From Bacteriovoracia bacterium (GTDB taxonomy: Bacteria; Bdellovibrionota; Bacteriovoracia; Bacteriovoracales; Bacteriovoracaceae), in the NCBI GenBank assembly GCA_030431635.1, contig JAUIIL010000002.1:186001-250000 (forward strand): 64,000 nt of DNA. Reading direction: 5' to 3'. Every line of letters begins with the position of its first letter. The first letter of the stretch is position 1. Positions 33,005 to 42,666 of the stretch are shown here, one piece after another. The notes under the pieces were generated by a model that saw only the letters and a list, made by a program, of their open reading frames with translations, did not search any database and was not told the origin of the DNA. The position numbers and the translations under genes are program-made.

Positions 33005-33769
33005 CTAGTACTCTCCCTTCATAATTTCAAGTAATGTTTTTGTTTTATGTTGAGCTTGCATGAGATCTTTTTCAATCTCATCTAAAGTACTCTTATATTG
33101 TCCAGGTACAGAGAGTTCAAGTTCTTGAATTCCATCTACTCTTTGTTCTATAACTTTTAAATCCCCAATAATAGTGTGATTCTTCATCTCTCCATTAATA
33201 TAAGATTCAAATTTAACTTGCCTGGCAAAATTCTCTGTATCTTCTAAGTTATTAATAAATAAAGTGACACTGAGATTTTCAATATCAATATTTAAAATCG
33301 TGCATTCGATATTCTCATTTGTGACTTTATGAAGAATAAAGCTTCGAACAAAACTATAAACTTCATAAACTTTTTCAGGTGAGTGTTTGAAGTTTCCCTC
33401 TATAGCATCATTGAGGTTGATGTTTTTATCCTTACCTTTGACTTGTTTATGAGCACGAGCATTGATGAACTCTTGAAGCTCCTCATAAAAATCACCTGCC
33501 ATGATAAGCTGATTGTCATTTAATAATCTTTTTTCTTTTCTTAAGATTTTAATGAAGTTTTGAGCGTCAGTATTAAATATTTTATAGTCGCATATACAAT
33601 AATCAAAAATTTCATCTCGGATAAGTTCATAGGCATCTTGAAAGTCATCGGCTTCAATGATAACAGCCGCTCCATTGACATGAAGAAAGTTTTTGACTTT
33701 ACTTCGAAGTGATTGATTGTCTTCTACAATCAAAATAACCTTATCTCTAAATTTTGTATCTAAACTCAT
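33005..33769 (-). CDS. Receiver-domain protein with uncharacterised C-terminal domain
   Basis: The N-terminal 120 residues form a response-regulator receiver: VEDN at 15-18 gives the acidic pocket and Asp61 (ICDYKIF) is the phosphoacceptor. The usual Thr and Lys are not evident (MAGD in place of the T/S strand), so signalling may be atypical. Residues about 130-254 form a second domain, with LSVTLFINNLEDTENFARQV and a helical tail. It could be PilZ-like, but no RxxxR or DxSxxG is seen. The start codon follows the stop of the FecR-type gene directly, so the two form one unit. A phosphorelay partner could be the CheA-like kinase nearby. Confidence 0.78.
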   Translation of the reverse strand: MSLDTKFRDKVILIVEDNQSLRSKVKNFLHVNGAAVIIEADDFQDAYELIRDEIFDYCICDYKIFNTDAQNFIKILRKEKRLLNDNQLIMAGDFYEELQEFINARAHKQVKGKDKNINLNDAIEGNFKHSPEKVYEVYSFVRSFILHKVTNENIECTILNIDIENLSVTLFINNLEDTENFARQVKFESYINGEMKNHTIIGDLKVIEQRVDGIQELELSVPGQYKSTLDEIEKDLMQAQHKTKTLLEIMKGEY

Positions 33770-36700
33770 TTAAAAACCCACTCCTGTTGTGAAGATGAAC
33801 CCGAGAGCATTAATAGAGGTCGTTGTTGACTGGGGAAGAGTTTCATCAAAACTATAATTTAAATCTTGCAATTCATATTTTACTTTAAAACCAAACCACG
33901 TTCGATTTTTTGTATATCGAATCTCAATCCAAGGTCTTACATAGTAAGAAGAGTTTGCTGACACTCCTGATTGAACTCCGAAGGAGTGATAAATGTTCTC
34001 TCTCTTTTGCCAGCGAAGCATAAAAGCAAACTCAGAGAAATTCTCTTCGGCCCAAGGGGATTGAAACACTCCTGAGTTTAAATAGGGATATGTTTTTTTC
34101 CATCTAGCGGCCCCAATATTAAATTCAAAACGTGTTTTTCTTCCCCAAGTCGTTCGATAGGAAAGAAAGGCCCTTGTTGCTTGTTGGCGATAGGCAAATT
34201 CAGATACTGAATTGTTAGTTGTATCATCAAATTGTAACCTTGTTGATGCTCTTTCTAGGCCTAATCCAAAACCCCACTTCCCACCCATTTTTCTTGGGTA
34301 CCATTTTTGAGTGAAGTTAAAATCTAGTCCAAGATTTTTTCCACTTCCTTCAACGATATGAGAAGTGGTTGTTGATGCCTTATTTTCTATCCCAAAGCTC
34401 GTTGTTCCAAGCTCTATTTCACTTTCATATCGATAACCTTTGTTAAGAACAAATTTGCGCAGTTTAGTAGGCTCTCCAATTCCTTTAGTGGGAACTCCAC
34501 TAATCTCAGAAACATTTTCGTTATGAGGGATAATAAAGGAAGAGCGAACTCTATAGTAATAGGTAGCTTTTGTTTTTAATTTGATAAGTGCGTTTTCATT
34601 TGATGCAAGATAGATTTTTTTTCCAAATTTAAATTTAGGGTCGAGTCCTATTTCAATAATGTAACTGAGGGCTTCCTCTACTTCATCCCATTCAAAATAA
34701 ACTTCTGCAATTTCATTGTTACCCTTAAAAACACTATTTGAGGGGTAATTGATATCAGGAATATCTAAGTTTTCATTAGAAATAATGTTAAAGCTTCGAA
34801 TCTCTGACCACGGTCCTTTTGAATAAGGATTTGTGGCCCTTACCCTCCAGAAAAATGTGTCTCTTAAAGGAGCTTTAGCGACAAACTTAACTTTGTTCTT
34901 TTCAATTTTTTGATTTAAGACAATAGATTCAAATGTAGGATCCTGTGATACTTCAAATTCATAATGATAGGTATAGGGGGCTTTACTCCAGTTAAATTCA
35001 ATAGGAGGGTGGGCATCTTCAGTATATCTAAAACGAGAAATTTCTTCTGGTTTTTTAAGGTATATAGGGAAATTGTTAATTGTTGGATTCATGCGAATGA
35101 CTTTTGTGTCAGAGTAATTACTCGCAATTCGTCCTCTTTTATCAATAGAGCGAACTCTCCAGTAATAGGCTTTATCTAATTTTAAATCAACTTCAGCAAA
35201 GTTTTTAGGTGTAAAAAAACGTTTGGAATTATTAAAGTCTTTATTGTCCGCAATTTGAACTTGGTATTTTGCTGCAAACTTTCCAGTTGTCCATTCAATT
35301 TTTCCTTTATGAAATTCTTGAATAAGCTGTTTTTCTTCTATCGGATACTGGTAAATAGCTTCTCCTATTGGGGCAGGCTTATCAAAACGCAATTTTATTG
35401 TCCCAGGTGAGCTTGGAAGACTCACAATTCCTTTTTTATCAATAGCACTTACTCTCCAATAATAAGTTCCTACTTGGTTATGTTTCCAAGTGAATTTAAT
35501 TTTATCAACTTCGGTTTTAAAAATTGTTCGAGAAAAACTCTTCGTTGTTGAAATCTCTAGTCTATATTTGACGGCTCTTTTTACTTCCTGCCATTCAAGA
35601 TCAACCGCCGTTACGATATCTTCTGCTGCATTTGCTGAGGAAATAAGAAAAGAAAGAAAATCCCAACTACGTTGAGAAGGAATGAGAGAGAATTCTTTTT
35701 CTAGCGTTTTATCCTTAATTTCAGGTGCTTTAGGTGGAGGAGGATCTTTAACCTTAAACTGCCTAATAGGAGAATATGGAGTAACAACACCGTTAATATC
35801 AACAGCTTTAATACGCCAATAAAAGTTTGTTTTATCGACAGTTTCCCACGTGAAAATATTATCTTCTGTGATTTCTTTTAGAATAATATCTTTCTCTTTA
35901 AATTCTGGAGAGGAGGAGATCTCAAGGTGATACTCTTTAAGCGAGGGATTATCTTCCCAAGCAAAGTCCATAACTAAAGAGAAGTCAAACATATCAAAAA
36001 CTTTTTTATTCTCGGGGCTTAAAAGTTTTGGCTTAAACTTTGATCTATTGAGATTAATTTGAAATTGAGAAACAGGGGACCAAGTTCTCTTAAGTGAATC
36101 ACTATCATTAAGTCTGACTTTCCAAAAGTATTTACCAGGCTTGAAATCTTTTTTCAAAAATGTTTCATCCATGGCGGAATCAAAGATAGATTTTTTAAAG
36201 TTCTTATCTTTAGAAATAACGATTTGTGTTTTATTAATATCATGAAATGTAAGCCATTTGAAATTAACTTCAAAAATGGCCTTAGAATAGTCATTTAAGT
36301 ATTCAGCTAAATAAGGAAAAGTTAAAACCTCCGCTTTATTAGGGAGAATGAGCTGAGGGGGTTTTTCATGAATAATAATGACTTTTCGAGGCAAGCTTTC
36401 AGAAATTAAAGTTCCTTGTTTGTAGAGTTTAACTCTCCAGAAATATTCACCCTGCTTTTTTGGTCTCGGAGTTTGGAACGTATTTTTTCGTGTTTTCTTT
36501 TTAAAGTATTTGCCATTAAATTTTCTTGATTGCGAAAGTTCAAATTGATATTCATCAGCTGAAGCTAGAGCTTTCCATTCATAAGATAGGCGTTGCTTGG
36601 GAGACATAATAACTTCTTGATTAACACCTGGAGCTTCAAGCTTAATAAGATGTTTTTTTACTTTTGCAATTTCGCCTTTACCGAATTCAACAGTTTGGTT

Positions 36701-37279
36701 CTGAGCAATTTTCTTTTTTCCTTTAGCTGTATTAAAGTCAGCGTCCCCTGATAAAACATCTACTTTAGGACCTTTTCCTCCCGCTAAGTTTAGGTTAATC
36801 TCAGCTCCACTTTCTGAAGAGAGTTCAAAGTCTTTATTTCCTTGTGCTTTTAATCTAACCGTTTTTCCAAGTTTTCCACTAACACCACCTCGTGCAATTT
36901 CAACGTTAGCGCTATTGGCCTTTTTCTCAATAATGACCATACTTTCAGGCTCAAGAGTAAACTCTGTTCCATCGTCAAACTTTACGATTGCAGTAGAGTT
37001 TGCTCCGGTGAATATCGTATCTTTTTCAATAACCCGAGTATTATTTGTGACAGGAATCCAAACGAGATCACTGGGAGATTTTTTTCTCACATCATTTACA
37101 GGAGAAGCAAGTGTTGCAATCGGATTTTGTTGGCTGAGTTGTTTGGCCACCATCATATTTTGAAATAAAAAAGTATCATCTAGAATAAGAAAACCAGAGC
37201 ACGCAAGAAATAAACCTGCTACCGATATCAGAATCGTATCAACCCGTTTGTCTTTGTCAGCAAAACTCAACATGCTCAT
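33770..37279 (-). CDS. FecR-domain, repeated fibronectin III-like, C-terminal beta-barrel protein
   Basis: The 1169-residue protein has an N-terminal membrane segment or uncleaved signal (about 15-38), then a FecR-like domain at about 70-210 (VKFDDGTEFTLEPES, ARGGVSGKL). Residues about 220-960 contain six to eight Ig/fibronectin-type units, each with a strand like YEWxxxxxADEYxFELS and an end like FYWRVRAxDKxG. The last 200 residues have barrel-type alternating strands (YRTTWGRKTRFEFNIG, YVRPWIEIRYTKNRTW), suggesting an outer-membrane anchor. The layout indicates a surface or periplasm-spanning protein. The receiver protein at 33005 starts directly after it. The exact number of repeats is by eye. 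Confidence 0.8.
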   Translation of the reverse strand: MSMLSFADKDKRVDTILISVAGLFLACSGFLILDDTFLFQNMMVAKQLSQQNPIATLASPVNDVRKKSPSDLVWIPVTNNTRVIEKDTIFTGANSTAIVKFDDGTEFTLEPESMVIIEKKANSANVEIARGGVSGKLGKTVRLKAQGNKDFELSSESGAEINLNLAGGKGPKVDVLSGDADFNTAKGKKKIAQNQTVEFGKGEIAKVKKHLIKLEAPGVNQEVIMSPKQRLSYEWKALASADEYQFELSQSRKFNGKYFKKKTRKNTFQTPRPKKQGEYFWRVKLYKQGTLISESLPRKVIIIHEKPPQLILPNKAEVLTFPYLAEYLNDYSKAIFEVNFKWLTFHDINKTQIVISKDKNFKKSIFDSAMDETFLKKDFKPGKYFWKVRLNDSDSLKRTWSPVSQFQINLNRSKFKPKLLSPENKKVFDMFDFSLVMDFAWEDNPSLKEYHLEISSSPEFKEKDIILKEITEDNIFTWETVDKTNFYWRIKAVDINGVVTPYSPIRQFKVKDPPPPKAPEIKDKTLEKEFSLIPSQRSWDFLSFLISSANAAEDIVTAVDLEWQEVKRAVKYRLEISTTKSFSRTIFKTEVDKIKFTWKHNQVGTYYWRVSAIDKKGIVSLPSSPGTIKLRFDKPAPIGEAIYQYPIEEKQLIQEFHKGKIEWTTGKFAAKYQVQIADNKDFNNSKRFFTPKNFAEVDLKLDKAYYWRVRSIDKRGRIASNYSDTKVIRMNPTINNFPIYLKKPEEISRFRYTEDAHPPIEFNWSKAPYTYHYEFEVSQDPTFESIVLNQKIEKNKVKFVAKAPLRDTFFWRVRATNPYSKGPWSEIRSFNIISNENLDIPDINYPSNSVFKGNNEIAEVYFEWDEVEEALSYIIEIGLDPKFKFGKKIYLASNENALIKLKTKATYYYRVRSSFIIPHNENVSEISGVPTKGIGEPTKLRKFVLNKGYRYESEIELGTTSFGIENKASTTTSHIVEGSGKNLGLDFNFTQKWYPRKMGGKWGFGLGLERASTRLQFDDTTNNSVSEFAYRQQATRAFLSYRTTWGRKTRFEFNIGAARWKKTYPYLNSGVFQSPWAEENFSEFAFMLRWQKRENIYHSFGVQSGVSANSSYYVRPWIEIRYTKNRTWFGFKVKYELQDLNYSFDETLPQSTTTSINALGFIFTTGVGF

Positions 37280-37421
37280 AATAGAAAAATCTTCTTTTAA
37301 ATCAAATATCTATGCTAATTATGCCTAGTGTTTATTTAAAACCTAATTACTTATAATTATATTATGAAAACCATTGAGAAAAAATGAGGTGGATATATAT
37401 TCATCCTAGGATTAAGTAAGA

Positions 37422-40004
37422 ATGTTTAAAAGAGTTTCACTAAAGTATAAACTCCTCTTGCTGCTGGTGTTAGCCCCGGTGCTGACTCTTATTTCCTATT
37501 TATTAATGGCAAAAAGTATTTTTGAAGAAGATAAGGTTGCTTATATCTATAATACCAACCTGACTAATACTCAAACTATTTCAAAGCAATTAGTAAGTGA
37601 ATTAGAGATCATTGAAAAGACAAGAGATGTTATTTTAACAGGTTATAAGAGTGAAAAAGAAGTATTTGACGATATTGCTATGGATACTTTTTATAGTGAT
37701 AAGAAACTTCTTTTGATTCAAGTCCTTGCTAATACTGGAGTCTCTAACTTTAATTTAGTAGGAGACCTAAAAAAGGATAAGCTACCAGCTGAAATTACAG
37801 ATTTTGTTGAAAGCAATGTAACCAGCGCTTTTTCTGAGGTTTTAACTCAGAATCAAATCGTTAAGGTTGTGAATGCTGAACAGGGGATGTTTGCTCTATT
37901 TAATATTCATAAAACAAGAGAAAATAAAGGCTTTCTCATCGCAACAGTCTTTAAATCGGACTTAATTTTAAACTCTTTTTATGGGGATGGTCTTTTCCAA
38001 AACTACCTTATCAATAATGAAGGAAAAGTTATTATGGGTAAAGGAAGTGTCTGGGATAACAAAACCAATAATTTTAATGCGCTTGATTTTTATCAAAGGA
38101 TTTTATCAAATAAATTTGATACCGGAACACTTGAAGCAATGAAAGAGAAAAAGGCAACGTTGTTAGTTGCTTACTCTCGTCTTCCTCTCCTGGGGTATAC
38201 GATTGTATCTATTATTGAAAAAGAGTTTGCTCTTAGGGCGGTCTATACATTAATTGTTAAATCTTTAATTTTCCTTATTTTTGTTGTTTCTCTTTCTATT
38301 ATTCTAAGTGTTATTGCTTCTAATAAATTAACTATTACCCTTAGAAAGCTGGTTAAGGGAGCTGATGAAATTGGACAAGGAAAATTCAATATTAAAGTTG
38401 AAACCAACTCTAAAGATGAAATTGGAAGGTTGGGGGACTCGTTTAATATTATGGCCCTCAAAGTTTCTTCTCTTCTTAAAGAGTTGCAAGCTTACAATGA
38501 GCAGTTAGAGCAAAAAGTAGAGGAGAGAACAGCTGAACTTAATAAAGCCCTCAAACTTCAGGAAGCAATGGTTGATAGTTTAGGACAAGGATTCTTTATT
38601 TTTAACGAAAATGGAGAAGTCCTTCCAGTTTATTCGAAGGCCAGTGAAGAGATCTTCGAAACAAATCCTTCTGGTAAGTTTATTGGAGAGTTACTTAAGC
38701 TACCAGATGAAGAGCAAGACTCTTTTAAGGATTTTTGTCGAAGTATGATCGCCGAAGATTTACCTTTTCAGGATATGGTTATTATGGCCCCAGAAAAAGT
38801 TAAGCGTGAAGATAAATCTATTTTCCTAGAATACAATCCTATTCGAGATGAAGAAGAAAAGGTTAGTGGAGTGGTTGTTGTCGCAACAGATAAAACGGAA
38901 GAGGTTAAGGCCCTTCAAGAAGCAGAAAAAGAGAGAAAATTTGTGGAAATGATTGTTAAGATGATGAGTAACAAAGGTCAATTTATTAAGTTTCTTCAAG
39001 AAACGAAAAAGTATATTACAAATACAAGAGAGTTCATTAAAAGTGGCAAGCATCCAGAAAATGGTGAACTTAAAGAAGATGTTCTCTTTCGTGGGATGCA
39101 CACCTTGAAAGGAAACTCTGGGCTTTTCTCGATGGCCGAAGCTCAAAAATATGCTCATGAAGTTGAAGGATTTATTACTCAAATTAAAAATACTCCAGAG
39201 CCTCAAAAACCTCCTCTATACGAGCAATTACTAGAGATGTTTGATAAAATGGAAAAGATTTTCATCGATTTTGTGGAAGGAAATAAAAAACTCATTGGTG
39301 TTAAGTCTTGGAACGATTTTTCAACAGGACTTGAAGTTCCGGTAGAAAATCTCCAGCATTTCTTTAATAAAATGAAAAAACACAACATTCATGATGAGCT
39401 ATTAGATGATTTTATTGATTCTATTTATTCAGAGCCAGTGACTCGTTTTCTCTCCCAATATATCGATTTAGCAGAAGAAGTGGCACTAAAACTAGGGAAA
39501 AAAATCAATCCTCTTACAATTGAAGGAGGAGAAGTAAGGCTTAATGGAAAAATTTATGATGAATTGTTTTCAAGCTTAGTTCATGCAGTCAGAAATGCTA
39601 TTGATCACGGAATTGAATTCCCTCATATCAGGAAAGAAAGAGGAAAGCCAGAGTTTGGAACAATTGGCTTTTTTGTTGAAAAAATCCAGTCAGACAAAGG
39701 AACTTTACTCCAGGTTAGAATGAAAGATGATGGAGGGGGAGTTAATCCTGAAATTATTAGAAAGAAAATGACTGAAAATGGTCATGAAGAAAAAATTAAA
39801 AATATGAATGATCAAGAAGTCATTCAAATGATTTTTTCAGCAGGTTTTTCAACCAATACAGCTGTCACTGATATCTCAGGTAGAGGAGTTGGAATGGATG
39901 CTATTATGAATGTCTGTAAACAACTTGGGGGAACTATTTGGGTTGAATCTAAAGTTGGAGTGGGGAGTGAATTTATTATTCAAGTCCCCTTCAAAAGACA
40001 ATAA
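37422..40004 (+). CDS. CheA-like histidine kinase with HAMP, PAS-like, Hpt and HATPase domains
   Basis: The 860-residue membrane protein has an N-terminal helix (about 10-28), a periplasmic sensor (about 30-275), a second helix (285-310) and a HAMP domain (GADEIGQGKFNIKV). A coiled coil and PAS-like segment (380-510) follow. An Hpt domain contains HTLKGNSGLF with His560. The catalytic domain is CheA-type: LVHAVRNAIDHGIE (N box), DDGGGV and SGRGVGMDAI. There is no CheW-like regulatory domain. Unlike orthodox kinases, His560 lies in a separate Hpt, so it phosphorylates like CheA. It faces a CheY-like gene tail to tail with a four-base gap, an expected partner. Confidence 0.85.
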   Translation: MFKRVSLKYKLLLLLVLAPVLTLISYLLMAKSIFEEDKVAYIYNTNLTNTQTISKQLVSELEIIEKTRDVILTGYKSEKEVFDDIAMDTFYSDKKLLLIQVLANTGVSNFNLVGDLKKDKLPAEITDFVESNVTSAFSEVLTQNQIVKVVNAEQGMFALFNIHKTRENKGFLIATVFKSDLILNSFYGDGLFQNYLINNEGKVIMGKGSVWDNKTNNFNALDFYQRILSNKFDTGTLEAMKEKKATLLVAYSRLPLLGYTIVSIIEKEFALRAVYTLIVKSLIFLIFVVSLSIILSVIASNKLTITLRKLVKGADEIGQGKFNIKVETNSKDEIGRLGDSFNIMALKVSSLLKELQAYNEQLEQKVEERTAELNKALKLQEAMVDSLGQGFFIFNENGEVLPVYSKASEEIFETNPSGKFIGELLKLPDEEQDSFKDFCRSMIAEDLPFQDMVIMAPEKVKREDKSIFLEYNPIRDEEEKVSGVVVVATDKTEEVKALQEAEKERKFVEMIVKMMSNKGQFIKFLQETKKYITNTREFIKSGKHPENGELKEDVLFRGMHTLKGNSGLFSMAEAQKYAHEVEGFITQIKNTPEPQKPPLYEQLLEMFDKMEKIFIDFVEGNKKLIGVKSWNDFSTGLEVPVENLQHFFNKMKKHNIHDELLDDFIDSIYSEPVTRFLSQYIDLAEEVALKLGKKINPLTIEGGEVRLNGKIYDELFSSLVHAVRNAIDHGIEFPHIRKERGKPEFGTIGFFVEKIQSDKGTLLQVRMKDDGGGVNPEIIRKKMTENGHEEKIKNMNDQEVIQMIFSAGFSTNTAVTDISGRGVGMDAIMNVCKQLGGTIWVESKVGVGSEFIIQVPFKRQ

Positions 40005-40008
40005 AGAG

Positions 40009-40407
40009 TTATTTATTATGCTTATCCCAACAAAAAACGATTTTTTCGGCCAAGCTTTGTTTCGTCCATGGTTTTAAAAGATAATTCGAAGCCCCTAGCT
40101 GAACACTCTGGATAACTGTATTTCTGTCATTTTCTGAAGTTAGTAGTAAAAAAGGGACAGACTTTGTTTCAGCTCTAAGCATTTTAAGAAATTCCATACC
40201 ATTTGTACCAGGCATCATCAGGTCACTAATAATGAACTTAATATTAGCAGCATCGGCTTTGAATTTTTCAAAAGCTTCAGCTCCGTTCTCTGCTTCATGA
40301 ATTGTTCCAGAAAAACCAAGTCCACGTAGATCCTTAATGAGGTTCGCTCTCATTGTCGCATCATCTTCAGCACATAAAAAAGTAGAATCTTCGGGCATTT
40401 TTGACAT
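40009..40407 (-). CDS. CheY-like single-domain response regulator
   Basis: The 132-residue protein is a receiver domain alone. The acidic pair is Glu14/Asp15/Asp16, the phosphoacceptor is Asp62 (SDLMMPG), Thr90 sits in LLLTSEND, and Lys112 is in LLKPW, so all catalytic residues are present. No output domain exists, so it works by binding a partner, as CheY does, or as a relay between Hpt proteins. It is convergent with the CheA-like kinase, which should phosphorylate it from His560. AGAGGTG lies upstream of the ATG. Confidence 0.92.
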   Translation of the reverse strand: MSKMPEDSTFLCAEDDATMRANLIKDLRGLGFSGTIHEAENGAEAFEKFKADAANIKFIISDLMMPGTNGMEFLKMLRAETKSVPFLLLTSENDRNTVIQSVQLGASNYLLKPWTKQSLAEKIVFCWDKHNK

Positions 40408-40572
40408 TTTTTCACCTCTTATTTCGTTATATCCATTCTAATAACCTTGGCGATTGCATGCAATACTTGTCTCAGCATTTTTACTTAAAATAGGGATATT
40501 TTAACACTTATAGCAAAATTCAAAAAATAGACTAAAATAATGTTATGGATAACTTTTGGGACTAAAAAAATA

Positions 40573-42666
40573 ATGGCACTGTCTTATGCATTAAATATTC
40601 CTTCTCAAGAAGAGCAGCCGGTTTATAAGCTTTCGGAAAGATTAACTATTGGGAGTGAGCAAGGAGAGTTAATACTTGATGACCCTAGTATAGATTCAAA
40701 GCATTGTACTTTTTTAGTAAACGATGATGTTGTCTCTGTCATCGATCACAATAGCGCTATGGGTACATTTGTTGGAGATGAAAGAATCCCTTCGGATAAA
40801 ATGGTTATTCTTGTCAAGGGAGATAGATTAAAGATCGGAGATGTCGATGTTGAATTGACAGCTCAAGACTTAGGAGGAGACAAAGATGCCAACGTACTAC
40901 TTTATACGTTAGGGAGTGCAAATTCAGAAGCTAAGTCTGTAGAGCAGCTTATTATCGATCAAATTATTGGAGACGCACAATCTTCGACAGGGAATATGGA
41001 TGAGTTATTTTCTAAGGCCGATGAACCAACTCGTGTTGTGAATATGAATCAAACTCAAGAGTTTGAAATGAACGAGCCTAGTCAGACACAGAGTATTCCT
41101 AAAGAGATAAGCCGAGAAGATCAAATAGAAGAAACAAGTGATGAAGAAGATGAAGAGTTAGACAAAGAAGAAATTAAAGAACAAGAGCATCAAATAAGAG
41201 AGCAGGTTTTTTACCGTATTTCTGCTTTTTTTATCGAAATATTTATCGCTTACTCCCTCAACTCTCTTTATTTGAGGGATATCATCAATCCAATAACGAT
41301 AGAATTAGTTGAGTTAGGAAATAGTATCCCTGGGTTAGGGCTTTTTATTGGAGAGATGCAAACATACTTTAATCTTTTTATTACTTATTCGATTCTTCGT
41401 ATTTTATCCTCTTCTCTTTTAGGAGTTTCTTATATTCAATTACTTCTTGGTTTCTATAGTGTTGAAGAAAGTAAAAGTGCACGGTTTTTGAGAGAATTAA
41501 TGGGATTTTTCATCGGACCATTTCTTTTTGGGGATATTTTTCTTATTCAAGGTAAGTATTCACTCAAAGAAAGAGTGAGTAAAAGTTATGTTCTTTTAAG
41601 AGATAAGAAAAAAGCAGTTGTTTATTCAATTATTCTTTTTCCTCTTTTACTAATGGTTGCTCTTGTTTCTCCTCTTTTTTATGGGTTTGAAATTCCTCAG
41701 GGGTATAGTGTTAATAAGGTTATTGCAAAAAAAACGACAACAGCTGAAAGTTATGTTAGTTCTCACGTTTTGGGTTTAAGAATTAATCATAAATTTGATG
41801 AACAAAATCTCCTTGTTCCTATTTATTCTTTATCTGGTTCAATGGAGGATTATTATCTCAAAGGTGTTCATCAAAAAGGTGTAAAAACATTTTCTTTAAA
41901 ACTTAAAAAAATGAAGTTTTTATTTCAAGTCATTAAAGATGTTTCAATCCACGATCCTTTATTTAGACTGCAGTATCCGACCTTAAATAGAGTTATTAAT
42001 CAAGGGTATAAAAATAGAATGGCTGCTGAGCAAGAGGTGGTTGATTTTCTTGTCTCCTCCTTTGAACTAGGCCTCTATTCATCTATTGATCATATAACAA
42101 CTTTAGGCCCTTTCTTAACTTCTTACTTAGAGCTAAGGAAAAAGGTTCTAGATGAACTATCAATTAAAGAGCTTACTTCTTTAGACTTAGTTAATATTCA
42201 GGGGAAAAAGTTTTTATCCTTTGTCAGTCAAGTCGGGGAAAAAGGGAGTCAACAAATTTTACTCCCATTAAGTTTAACTAACTCTGATGGGTATCAACTC
42301 TCATCACGAGAAATGCTTCCCTCTGAGTTAAGTCGTATTGGCGTTGTTCTATGGAGTAAATCTAAGGTGATTCCCAAAGTAGACTTTACCCAATTACAGA
42401 TACAGTTTGATGGAGCGTTTGCTATTTTGGATTACTTAAAACAAGCAAAAAGTAAAAAAGGTGAGCTTTCAACTAATCTGATTGATTATTATACTGTTTT
42501 AAAGAGAAAAATTTTAGATGGTAATAACCAAGAGTCAAAGAGAGTTTTTAATCAATCTTTGAATTCTATGTTAACTTTTCTTGAAAATTATAAGAAAAAA
42601 AATCCTTCACTACTTCAAACAGATGTCATTATTAATCAAATAAAAGAGTTAAAAATTAATGAATAA
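40573..42666 (+). CDS. FHA domain + RDD-type membrane domain protein
   Basis: From the ATG at 40573 the protein is 697 residues; an ATG 11 codons earlier (40540) is also possible and neither has a good ribosome site. The FHA domain at about 10-95 has the core GSEQGE, SKHCTF and HNSAMGTFVGDE; the usual RSxxxxH is weaker (Ser-Lys-His). It should bind phosphothreonine peptides. An acidic linker leads to an RDD-like membrane domain (about 205-365) with four or five helices (YRISAFFIEIFIAYSL, LRELMGFFIGPFLFGD). The rest (about 370-697) is soluble, unknown. The Ser/Thr kinase at 58859 could be a source of phosphothreonine. The end overlaps the next gene by eight bases. Confidence 0.75.
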   Translation: MALSYALNIPSQEEQPVYKLSERLTIGSEQGELILDDPSIDSKHCTFLVNDDVVSVIDHNSAMGTFVGDERIPSDKMVILVKGDRLKIGDVDVELTAQDLGGDKDANVLLYTLGSANSEAKSVEQLIIDQIIGDAQSSTGNMDELFSKADEPTRVVNMNQTQEFEMNEPSQTQSIPKEISREDQIEETSDEEDEELDKEEIKEQEHQIREQVFYRISAFFIEIFIAYSLNSLYLRDIINPITIELVELGNSIPGLGLFIGEMQTYFNLFITYSILRILSSSLLGVSYIQLLLGFYSVEESKSARFLRELMGFFIGPFLFGDIFLIQGKYSLKERVSKSYVLLRDKKKAVVYSIILFPLLLMVALVSPLFYGFEIPQGYSVNKVIAKKTTTAESYVSSHVLGLRINHKFDEQNLLVPIYSLSGSMEDYYLKGVHQKGVKTFSLKLKKMKFLFQVIKDVSIHDPLFRLQYPTLNRVINQGYKNRMAAEQEVVDFLVSSFELGLYSSIDHITTLGPFLTSYLELRKKVLDELSIKELTSLDLVNIQGKKFLSFVSQVGEKGSQQILLPLSLTNSDGYQLSSREMLPSELSRIGVVLWSKSKVIPKVDFTQLQIQFDGAFAILDYLKQAKSKKGELSTNLIDYYTVLKRKILDGNNQESKRVFNQSLNSMLTFLENYKKKNPSLLQTDVIINQIKELKINE

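Noticed and set aside
32998-33018. GGGAG/CTCCC hairpin between convergent genes at 32987 and 33005
   Set aside because: The stem is only five base pairs, contains a stop codon and has no T-tract.
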